Below are positions 20,341-26,824 of a DNA stretch of 26,824 nt, one piece after another. The notes under the pieces were generated by a model, which saw nothing but the letters and a program-made list of their open reading frames with translations, was not told where the DNA came from and made no database searches. Both the position numbers and the translations under genes were made by a program. Numbering within the stretch: position 1 is the stretch's first letter; every line of letters begins with the position of its first letter. Origin of the DNA: an uncultured Muribaculaceae bacterium. Its GTDB lineage: Bacteria > Bacteroidota > Bacteroidia > Bacteroidales > Muribaculaceae. The stretch covers positions 2,159 to 28,982 of the forward strand of contig CAJUIJ010000009.1 in the NCBI GenBank assembly GCA_910586175.1, written 5' to 3'.

Positions 20341-22800
20341 ATGTATGCAGAAATTATTTTGCCGCTGCCCATCTACGGCACCTTTACCTACGAGATACCG
20401 GAGGATAAATTACCCCTGGTACAGGCCGGCGTGCGCGTGCTTGTGCAGTTTGGCAACAAAAAATATTACACCGGCATAGTGCAACGCACGCACATGCTAC
20501 ACCCGGGCTATGCATTGAAGCCGATACTTGAGGTGATGGATGACCGTCCCATAGTGCGCTATCCGCAGTTGAAGCTATGGGATTGGATATCCGAATATTA
20601 CCTCTGCACCACAGGCGATGTGATGAAAGCGGCGCTACCTACAGGCCTTAAGCCGGAGAGCGAAACATTCGTGACGCTCAACGAAGACTTCGACATGCCC
20701 GACGGCGTAAAGCTTACTGACCGCCAAGCCATGGTGGTGATGCTTCTCGAAGAGAAAAAGAAACTGCGGGTGAGCGACATAGAGCGTGAGCTTAAACTCA
20801 AGAACGCAGCCCACGTGGTGAGCGGACTTCTCGAGGCCGGGGTAGTCAACGTGGACGAAAAAGTGGTGGAGAAATATTGCGCCAAGCGGGAGACCCATAT
20901 CATACTTAACTTGGAGCGAGGCGACGAGGAGGGACTTCACCGCATGTTCGACCTCGTGACACGCTCACGCATGCAAGAGAAGACACTGATAGCATGGCTT
21001 GAACTTTCGAGTTGGCTGCACCGCTGCACACCGCTGAAGGCGGTGACCCGCGAGATGCTCACCGAAGCTTCGGGCGTGACCCCAGGCGTGTTGAAAGCGA
21101 TGGTCGATAAAGGGATATTCAGACGCGAAAAGCGTAGCGTAAACCGCTTCAACATAAAGGTCGAGACCGAGATATCACCCTCTCCCCTCTCAGAGGCTCA
21201 GCGCAAGGCTTACGATGAGATACGCGAGGCATTCCGCAGCAAAGATGTGGCGCTCCTTCACGGTGTGACAGGAAGCGGCAAGACCGAGATATATACCCAT
21301 CTCATCAAGAATGCCCTGATGGATGGCAACCAGGTGCTCTATCTGGTGCCGGAGATATCGCTCACCACACAGCTCACAGACAGGCTGCGCAAGGTGCTCG
21401 GAGACCGGCTGCTGGTGTACCACTCCAAATTTTCAGACAGCGAGCGAGTGGACATATGGCGCAAACTGCTTGGCTCTACAGAGCCACTGGTGGTGCTCGG
21501 CGCACGCTCGGCAGTGCTTCTTCCCTTCGCCCACTTAGGTCTGATAATCGTGGACGAAGAGCATGAGAGCAGCTACAAGCAATATGAACCCGCGCCGCGT
21601 TATAACGCCAGAGACACCTCCATAGTGCTCGCCACCATGCATGGAGCGAAGACATTGTTGGGATCGGCAACCCCCTCTATCGAAACATATTACAAAGGGA
21701 AGACCGGCAAATATGGGCTTGTGACGCTCAGCGAGCGCTACGACGGCTCCGTGCTTCCTGACGTTGAGATAGTCGACATGCGCGAACAGCGCAAGAAGAA
21801 ACTTAACACAGGCATGTTCAGCTCCCCGATGGTCAGCGCATTACGCCATACTTTGGCTGACAAGAAGCAGGCGATCCTATTCCAGAACCGTCGCGGATTC
21901 GCACCGGTGGTGGTGTGCCGCCAATGCGGATGGACACCCAAATGCGAGAACTGTGACGTGTCGCCCGTGTATCACAAGAATGTCAACCTGCTGAAATGTC
22001 ACTACTGCGGAGCCACGGCCATGCTGCCGTCTCTCTGCCCGGCGTGCGGGCAAAACAGCATCGACATATTCGGCTACGGCACGGAGCGTATAGCGGAAGA
22101 GACGCAGTCGCTCATGCCGGAGGCTAAAGTGTCGCGCATGGACCTTGACACCACACGCAATAAAGACTCTTACCAACACATCATAGAGGAGTTTTCCAAC
22201 CACGACACCGACATACTCGTTGGTACGCAAATGGTGACCAAGGGGCTTGACTTCGACGATGTGAAGATGTCCGGCGTGATAAATGCCGACACTCTCCTTA
22301 ACTTCCCTGACTTCCGCAGCAACGAGCGGGCCTACAATATGCTTGAACAGGTGGCCGGACGCGCCGGACGCCGCAAGGATAAGGGATTGGTGCTGATTCA
22401 GACTACAGACCCGAAGAATCCGGTGCTCGACTTCGTGCGGCGCCACGAATATGCCGATTATTACGCATATGAAATAAAAGAACGTCAGGAGTATCACTAT
22501 CCGCCATTCACCCGTATTATCAACGTGTATTTGCGTAATAAGGATTCTGCCACTTGCGACCGCGCCTCGGTGCTCTTCGCCAAGCGTCTTCGCGAGGTGT
22601 TCGGCAACAGGGTGCTCGGTCCGGAAAAGCCTTTCGTGAGCCGGGTGTCACTATGGTATATCCAGGGTATAATACTCAAAGTGGAAGCGGGTGCGAGCAT
22701 GAAGAAAGTGAAAGACCTGTTGAGGGGCATCTTCGAAGAACTCGCCCCCCACCCCGACATGAAAAGCACCCAGATACACTACGACGTGGACCCGGCTTGA
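20341..22800 (+). CDS. priA: Primosomal protein N' (PriA helicase)
   Basis: PriA is a DNA-dependent ATPase and 3'-5' helicase that restarts stalled replication forks by loading the replicative helicase. The 819-residue protein has an N-terminal 3'-DNA-binding domain starting MYAEIILPLPIYGTFTYEIP, then the helicase core with Walker A GVTGSGKT (308-315) and the DEEH box (405-408). Zinc-binding cysteines are at 526, 529, 535, 538, 553, 556, 566 and 569, the full set of four CxxC pairs. QVAGRAGRRKDKG marks helicase motif VI. The ATG at 20341 matches the family start; a frame extension to 20290 does not. The gene is complete and ordinary apart from its very short predicted leader. Confidence 0.97.
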   Translation: MYAEIILPLPIYGTFTYEIPEDKLPLVQAGVRVLVQFGNKKYYTGIVQRTHMLHPGYALKPILEVMDDRPIVRYPQLKLWDWISEYYLCTTGDVMKAALPTGLKPESETFVTLNEDFDMPDGVKLTDRQAMVVMLLEEKKKLRVSDIERELKLKNAAHVVSGLLEAGVVNVDEKVVEKYCAKRETHIILNLERGDEEGLHRMFDLVTRSRMQEKTLIAWLELSSWLHRCTPLKAVTREMLTEASGVTPGVLKAMVDKGIFRREKRSVNRFNIKVETEISPSPLSEAQRKAYDEIREAFRSKDVALLHGVTGSGKTEIYTHLIKNALMDGNQVLYLVPEISLTTQLTDRLRKVLGDRLLVYHSKFSDSERVDIWRKLLGSTEPLVVLGARSAVLLPFAHLGLIIVDEEHESSYKQYEPAPRYNARDTSIVLATMHGAKTLLGSATPSIETYYKGKTGKYGLVTLSERYDGSVLPDVEIVDMREQRKKKLNTGMFSSPMVSALRHTLADKKQAILFQNRRGFAPVVVCRQCGWTPKCENCDVSPVYHKNVNLLKCHYCGATAMLPSLCPACGQNSIDIFGYGTERIAEETQSLMPEAKVSRMDLDTTRNKDSYQHIIEEFSNHDTDILVGTQMVTKGLDFDDVKMSGVINADTLLNFPDFRSNERAYNMLEQVAGRAGRRKDKGLVLIQTTDPKNPVLDFVRRHEYADYYAYEIKERQEYHYPPFTRIINVYLRNKDSATCDRASVLFAKRLREVFGNRVLGPEKPFVSRVSLWYIQGIILKVEAGASMKKVKDLLRGIFEELAPHPDMKSTQIHYDVDPA

Positions 22801-22801
22801 T

Positions 22802-22833
22802 AATTTTGAATTTTGAATTTTGAATTTTGAATT
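22802..22833. repeat. Heptamer tandem repeat (AATTTTG)x4 between priA and bioA
   Basis: AATTTTG is repeated four times without error (22802-22829), followed by a partial AATT. The tract starts right after the priA stop and ends 25 bp before the bioA ATG. Seven-base units are prone to slippage. Similar AATTC/AAAATTC-type tracts are common between Bacteroidales genes. Confidence 0.9.
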
Positions 22834-22858
22834 GGATTTGGAATTAAAAATTAAGACC

Positions 22859-24118
22859 ATGATACATGATGAATTTGACAGGTTGCATCTTTGGCATCCT
22901 TATACAAGCACACACACCCCTCTCCCCACTTACAAGGTGCGCGAGGCCCATGGGGCCACGCTCACGCTCGATGACGGCACGGAGCTTATTGACGGCATGT
23001 CGTCCTGGTGGTGCGTAATACATGGCTACAACCACCCGGTGCTCAACGAGGCTGCCAAGCGACAGATCGACAAGATGAGCCATGTGATGTTTGGCGGTAT
23101 CACCCATGACCCCGCCATCGAACTCGGCAAGCTCCTGCTGCGGATTCTGCCCCCTTCGATGGAGCATATCTTCTATGCCGATTCCGGTTCTGTGGCCACG
23201 GAAGTGGCTATGAAGATGGCAGTGCAGGCTCACGACAATCCACGCAAGACCAACTTCGCCACCATACGCAGCGGTTATCATGGCGACACATGGAACGCCA
23301 TGTCGGTGTGCGACCCGGTGACCGGCATGCATGGTGCATTCGGGCCGGCTCTCCCGATACGCCATTTTGCGCCGTCGCCACAATGCCGCTTCGGCGACAC
23401 ATGGGATCCTGCTGACTTCGAACCGATGCGCAAGCTGATACATGATAAAGCCGATGAACTTGCAGCCGTTATACTCGAGCCGATAGTGCAGGGTGCCGGT
23501 GGCATGAGATTCTATCATCCACAATATCTGCGCGAACTCCGCAAGGAGTGCGATGCCAATAATGTGCTTTTGATATTTGATGAGATAGCCACAGGCTTCG
23601 GGCGCACCGGCAAACTCTTCGCATGGGAGCACGCCGGCGTTGAACCCGACATCATGCTTATCGGCAAGGCCATAACCGGAGGTTTCATGACATTTGCAGC
23701 CGTTGCCACAAGCCACCGTGTGGCCGACATGATTTCCAACTCACAGAGTGGCTGCATAATGCATGGGCCGACATTCATGGGCAATCCATTAGCATGTGCA
23801 GTGGCAGTAGCTTCTACCGAGCTTCTGCTCTCACAGCCATGGCAACAGCGCATCAACGAGATTGAAGCGATAATGAATGAAGAGCTTGCCCCGGCACGTG
23901 AAATGGATACAGTGGAAGAGGTGCGTGTGCTCGGCGGCATAGGTGTGGTGCAGACCAAGGAGCCGGTTGACTTGGCGGTGTTTCAGAAGAGATGTGTGGC
24001 TGAGGGGGTATGGATACGTCCTTTCGGCAAGAATGCCTATATCATGCCCCCTTATATGGCTGTCACCGACGAGCAGGTGCGCAAACTTTGCAAGGCCCTT
24101 ATCAAATGTCTGAGCTGA
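22859..24118 (+). CDS. bioA: Adenosylmethionine-8-amino-7-oxononanoate aminotransferase
   Basis: BioA transfers an amino group from SAM to 8-amino-7-oxononanoate, giving 7,8-diaminopelargonate, the third of the four ring-assembly steps. The 419-residue PLP class III aminotransferase starts at the ATG at 22859, with LHLWHPYTS, the conserved BioA N-terminal block. The frame also runs upstream through the heptamer repeat from 22820, but this adds no family sequence. Other motifs are MSSWWCVIHGYNHP (47-60), the cofactor-binding FDEIATGFGRTGK (240-252) and the PLP-lysine LIGKAITGG with Lys270. It is followed by bioF after 19 bp and probably shares its transcript. Confidence 0.96.
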   Translation: MIHDEFDRLHLWHPYTSTHTPLPTYKVREAHGATLTLDDGTELIDGMSSWWCVIHGYNHPVLNEAAKRQIDKMSHVMFGGITHDPAIELGKLLLRILPPSMEHIFYADSGSVATEVAMKMAVQAHDNPRKTNFATIRSGYHGDTWNAMSVCDPVTGMHGAFGPALPIRHFAPSPQCRFGDTWDPADFEPMRKLIHDKADELAAVILEPIVQGAGGMRFYHPQYLRELRKECDANNVLLIFDEIATGFGRTGKLFAWEHAGVEPDIMLIGKAITGGFMTFAAVATSHRVADMISNSQSGCIMHGPTFMGNPLACAVAVASTELLLSQPWQQRINEIEAIMNEELAPAREMDTVEEVRVLGGIGVVQTKEPVDLAVFQKRCVAEGVWIRPFGKNAYIMPPYMAVTDEQVRKLCKALIKCLS

Positions 24119-24137
24119 ATGGATATAAAAAAAGCTG

Positions 24138-25268
24138 ATGAACCACTATAAAGAAATACTTGACACATATTCGCACGAAGGAAGGCTAAGGGAGATTCCA
24201 CGCCATCAAGCCGGAAGTGAATTAATCAACCTGACCCTCAATGACTATATGGGGCTTGGGGCTCGCAGCGAGGAATTTATGGAGGAATTTCGCAAACGTT
24301 TCCCTCATGTCTCCATGACATCTTCAGCCTCGCGTCTCTTAGCTACCGACCAGGATGTATATGCCGAACTGGAGAGGTACCTCGCGAATGCCTATGGCAA
24401 GCCGGCGTTGCTCTTCAATTCGGGTTATCATGCCAACACCGGCACCGTAAGCGCACTCAACATAGCAGGGACACTCTGGCTTACCGACAAACTGATCCAT
24501 GCCTCCGTAATCGACGGCATAAGGCTTGCCGGGGCGGAGTGCCGCCGCTGGGCGCACAATGACGTAGCAAAACTGCGGAAGCTCGTGGAGCGGTGTCACG
24601 GTGATTATGAACGCCTGATTGTGGTATGTGAGTCTGTATACAGCATGGATGGCGACATGGCTCCGCTTGAAGAGCTTGTGGCCTTGAAACGGGAATACCC
24701 CAAGGTGATGCTCTATGTGGATGAGGCACATGGCTTGGGCTGTTTCGGTCCGCACGGTCTCGGGGTATGCGAGGAGAAGGGGATTATCGATGATATAGAC
24801 ATATTGGTCGGCACCTTGGGCAAGGCATGCGCATCGTCGGGGGCATATGTGGTAACCACTCCCCTGCTGCATGATTTCTTGGTCAATAATGCCCGGAGTT
24901 TTATTTTCTCCACAGCTTTGCCACCGGCTTGTGCTGCATGGTCACTGCTGATGCTTGAGCATCTGAGCGGCATGGCGAGCGAACGGGAGCATCTTGCCGA
25001 ATTATCCGATATGCTGCGCGAGGGGCTGGAAGAGATTACCGGAACGCCCAACCCGTCGCGTTCTGCCATTGTGCCATTGATGATCGGAGATGCCTCAAGG
25101 GCAGTCGAGGTTTCAAGAAGACTGGAGCAAGAGGGGGTGCTTGCGTTGCCGATACGCAGACCCACAGTGCCCGAGGGGGGTGAGCGGATCAGGTTCTCGC
25201 TACATGCGGGATTAAGTTTCGGAGATGTTGCCAAAATATTGAATAGCATAAAGAATGCGATGATATGA
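24138..25268 (+). CDS. bioF: 8-amino-7-oxononanoate synthase
   Basis: BioF condenses pimeloyl-ACP with L-alanine, the first ring-assembly step of biotin synthesis. The 376-residue length is close to E. coli BioF (384). Typical motifs are LTLNDYMGLG, SRLLATDQDVYAELE, YVDEAHGLGCFGPHGLG (Asp195, His198) and the PLP-lysine motif VGTLGKACASSGAYV with Lys229. FSTALPPACAA also fits the alpha-oxoamine synthase family. Other members (glycine C-acetyltransferase, serine palmitoyltransferase) are less likely because the neighbours are bioA and a BioG-BioC fusion. Its last four bases, ATGA, overlap the start of the next gene, indicating coupled translation. Confidence 0.95.
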   Translation: MNHYKEILDTYSHEGRLREIPRHQAGSELINLTLNDYMGLGARSEEFMEEFRKRFPHVSMTSSASRLLATDQDVYAELERYLANAYGKPALLFNSGYHANTGTVSALNIAGTLWLTDKLIHASVIDGIRLAGAECRRWAHNDVAKLRKLVERCHGDYERLIVVCESVYSMDGDMAPLEELVALKREYPKVMLYVDEAHGLGCFGPHGLGVCEEKGIIDDIDILVGTLGKACASSGAYVVTTPLLHDFLVNNARSFIFSTALPPACAAWSLLMLEHLSGMASEREHLAELSDMLREGLEEITGTPNPSRSAIVPLMIGDASRAVEVSRRLEQEGVLALPIRRPTVPEGGERIRFSLHAGLSFGDVAKILNSIKNAMI

Positions 25269-26626
25269 AATTGGAAATGGTCAGGGAGTCGGCTGAAAAT
25301 ACGCGGCTCATATTGATATTTGCAGGGTGGAGTTGCGGGCCGGAGATAGCAGGCCGAGTGGCGTTGCCGGGCTGGGATGTGGCGGTAGTGCATGATTTCA
25401 GCGAGCTCAGGCTCGACACATCCTTTCTTGACAGGTATTATACCGTCTACTTGTTTGCATGGTCGCTCGGCGTGTTTGCCGCCGAACTGTTGCTTCCGGC
25501 CGAAAGAATCACTGCGGCTTTTGCTCTTAATGGCACTTTGCAACCGGTCAGCGATACACTCGGCATTCCAGATGCGATATATCATGGCACTCTTGAAGCA
25601 CTGAATGACAGGGCTTTGCATAAGTTCAGGCTTCGCATGGTCGGAGATAAAGAGACATTCTCTCAACTTGGGGAGTCTTCCAATCGAGACATTGACAATC
25701 TTCAGTATCAATTGGCCAATGTGGCGGATTCGCAGTGCCTCTGCGGGGAGTTGAAGTTGCCATGGGTGCGTGCTTACATATCGCGCAACGACCGTATATT
25801 CCCATTTGCCAATATGATACGATTCTGGCATGAATATCCTGATGTTGAGACTGTTGAGCTTGACGCGGCTCATTACGTTCCGATTGAGGAGATTATCGGC
25901 ATGGTGATATCTGACCCCGACAAGGTGTCGCGCAAATTCGGCAAGGCTGCCATGAGTTATGACACACATGCCATAGCCCAATATTCTGCTGCAATGAAGT
26001 TGGCAGACAGGCTTATGGTCATGCGTCCTGCGATAGGGGGTGATGTGCTGGAGATAGGATGCGGCACCGGGCTTTTCACTCATGAATATGCACCGAAGGT
26101 GAAGGCCCGCTCTATAACGTTTGTTGACATTACGGCCACAGGGCCTTTTGATGTAGCAGATATTGAGGAATATGTGGTGAGTGATGCTGAGGTATGGATT
26201 GAGAAATGCGAACGCCAATATGATATGATTGTATCGGCGTCGGCCATACAATGGTTTGCCGACATACCGAGGTTTTTACATTTGTGTCATGAGCGTTTGA
26301 AACCAGGGGGGATACTTGCCATATCTACTTTCACGCCGGGTAATCTTGGGGAGCTTGATGCTTTGCGGCCTTCTCCGTTACTATATCCCAAGGCTGCTGA
26401 CTTGCGCGGATGGTTATGTTGTGAGTTTGGGGAAGTTTGTGTAGAGGAGGATGAGATAAAGGTAGAGTTTCGGTCGGCGCGAGAGGTGTTGATGCACTTG
26501 AAGCACACAGGCGTAGGAGGTTCTGCACCCGGCAAGGGCTTGAAGATAGCCGACATGTCGCACCTGCGCACCCTCACCTACCGTCCCGTCTATCTCACCG
26601 CCCGCAAAAAAGCAGTTATCAACTAA
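25265..26626 (+). CDS. bioG-bioC: BioG-BioC fusion: pimeloyl-ACP methyl ester esterase plus malonyl-ACP O-methyltransferase
   Basis: One 453-residue frame joins two enzymes that begin and end pimeloyl-ACP synthesis. Residues 1 to about 215 are an alpha/beta-hydrolase of the BioG (DUF452) type, with nucleophile Ser67 in AWSLG, a probable Asp176 (SRNDRIFP) and His203 (DAAHYVP). This part would cleave the pimeloyl-ACP methyl ester. Residues about 220-453 are BioC, a SAM methyltransferase that methylates malonyl-ACP. They begin KFGKAAMSYDTHAIAQYS and carry SAM motif I, VLEIGCGTG (261-269), then VSASAIQWF and LKPGGILAISTF. BioG-BioC fusions are known in Bacteroidetes. The gene overlaps bioF by 4 bp (ATGA), with no stop or frameshift at the domain junction. 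Confidence 0.93.
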   Translation: MKLEMVRESAENTRLILIFAGWSCGPEIAGRVALPGWDVAVVHDFSELRLDTSFLDRYYTVYLFAWSLGVFAAELLLPAERITAAFALNGTLQPVSDTLGIPDAIYHGTLEALNDRALHKFRLRMVGDKETFSQLGESSNRDIDNLQYQLANVADSQCLCGELKLPWVRAYISRNDRIFPFANMIRFWHEYPDVETVELDAAHYVPIEEIIGMVISDPDKVSRKFGKAAMSYDTHAIAQYSAAMKLADRLMVMRPAIGGDVLEIGCGTGLFTHEYAPKVKARSITFVDITATGPFDVADIEEYVVSDAEVWIEKCERQYDMIVSASAIQWFADIPRFLHLCHERLKPGGILAISTFTPGNLGELDALRPSPLLYPKAADLRGWLCCEFGEVCVEEDEIKVEFRSAREVLMHLKHTGVGGSAPGKGLKIADMSHLRTLTYRPVYLTARKKAVIN

Positions 26627-26649
26627 TAATGAATAAAGAATAATAACCG

Positions 26650-26666
26650 CGCGATGCAACGTCGCG
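26650..26666. terminator. Weak hairpin after the bioG-bioC gene
   Basis: CGCGATG (26650-26656) and CGTCGCG (26660-26666) pair over 7 bp (one G-T) around CAA, 24 bp past the stop. What follows (AAGCCATTCTAAATTTT) has only a delayed T-run, so termination here is uncertain. Confidence 0.35.
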
Positions 26667-26706
26667 AAGCCATTCTAAATTTTAAATTTTGAAGGAGGCA
26701 TCGACG

Positions 26707-26824
26707 ATGTCCACGGAACATGTTAAATTTCAGGAACGCGGAACGCGCCTTTGGCGCATGAGGGCGCGAAACTTTCGCGGAACTCCTTTTCTTTCTGATA
26801 TTTGCAAAAAAGGAAGAAACGCAA
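26707..26824 (+). CDS. Possible start of a gene running off the right edge
   Basis: An ATG at 26707 has AAGGAGG 8 bases upstream and an open frame of 39 codons to the window end, beginning MSTEHVKFQERGTRLWRMRA. Against it, the frame runs through two strong hairpins (26745-26779), the residues resemble no family I know, and strong Shine-Dalgarno sequences are uncommon here. It may be non-coding repeat DNA instead. Confidence 0.2.
   Translation, partial: MSTEHVKFQERGTRLWRMRARNFRGTPFLSDICKKGRNA
26745..26779. repeat. Pair of GC-rich inverted repeats near the right edge
   Basis: GCGCC-TTT-GGCGC (26745-26757) and CGCGAAA-C-TTTCGCG (26765-26779) are both perfect. They follow a short GGAACGC doublet (26734-26747). 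The arrangement resembles a dispersed intergenic repeat; the GCGCC-TTT core is also seen in the hairpin at 15982-15998. No T-run follows directly. Confidence 0.5.

Noticed and set aside
22802..22833. Phase-variable coding repeat inside bioA.
   Set aside because: The conserved BioA N-terminus begins at the ATG at 22859, downstream of the repeat, so slippage would not shift the bioA frame.
22844..23716. A 290-codon - strand frame opposite bioA.
   Set aside because: bioA is fully supported by motifs; the antisense frame looks like the His/Cys-rich shadow of a GC-rich gene.
24713..26251. A 512-codon - strand frame opposite bioF and bioG-bioC.
   Set aside because: The + strand genes there have complete catalytic motifs. 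The antisense product has no recognisable domain and is a composition shadow.

Overview
The window looks like a chromosomal segment of a gut-type Bacteroidales bacterium, possibly a Muribaculaceae member; the family-level placement is inference. The evidence is an exbB-exbD-exbD-tonB cluster with two ExbD genes, a complete nqrABCDEF operon, a BioG-BioC fusion, A-rich leaders with few Shine-Dalgarno sequences, and several copies of the Bacteroidetes -7 promoter box TAnnTTTG. No phage, transposase, CRISPR array, tRNA or rRNA was seen.

Layout. (1) 2-6446, + strand: an energy-transduction block. It holds the 3' end of an ExbB/TolQ proton channel gene, two ExbD genes and TonB, ending in a terminator. 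A repeat-rich intergenic region follows, then a 69-residue membrane protein, a PstS-like phosphate-binding lipoprotein and an exported TPR protein with a perfect terminator. (2) 6629-12683, +: a promoter and the six-gene Na+-translocating NADH:quinone oxidoreductase operon, with all cofactor residues checked intact. (3) 12757-15560, +: glyA and its terminator, an unusual 22-bp tandem array running into the bioD start codon, bioD, and an RNase D-like 3'-5' exonuclease. (4) 15660-17637, +: a 71-residue membrane protein, a repeat-rich leader with a promoter and a 12-bp perfect palindrome, then cstA (peptide/pyruvate uptake family). (5) 17660-20273, - strand: a bidirectional terminator, an orphan promoter that could drive a short RNA, then lpxH, a MIP18/SufT-family gene and two related outer-membrane beta-barrel genes. 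(6) 20341-26626, +: priA, a heptamer repeat, then bioA-bioF-bioG/bioC. The last ~200 bp are hairpin-rich, with one weak open frame running off the edge.

How the genes work together. NQR pumps sodium using NADH, and the Ton block converts ion-motive force into outer-membrane transport. The biotin genes are split: bioC and bioG functions (fused), bioF, bioA and bioD cover the pathway from malonyl-ACP methyl ester to dethiobiotin. bioD lies about 8 kb from the others, and bioB (biotin synthase) is not in the window.

No clearly new multi-gene system was found. The most interesting unexplained signals are in non-coding DNA: the tandem array in front of bioD, the 21-bp-phased repeats before the PstS-like block, the palindrome at the predicted cstA start site, and the orphan promoter-terminator pair between cstA and lpxH.
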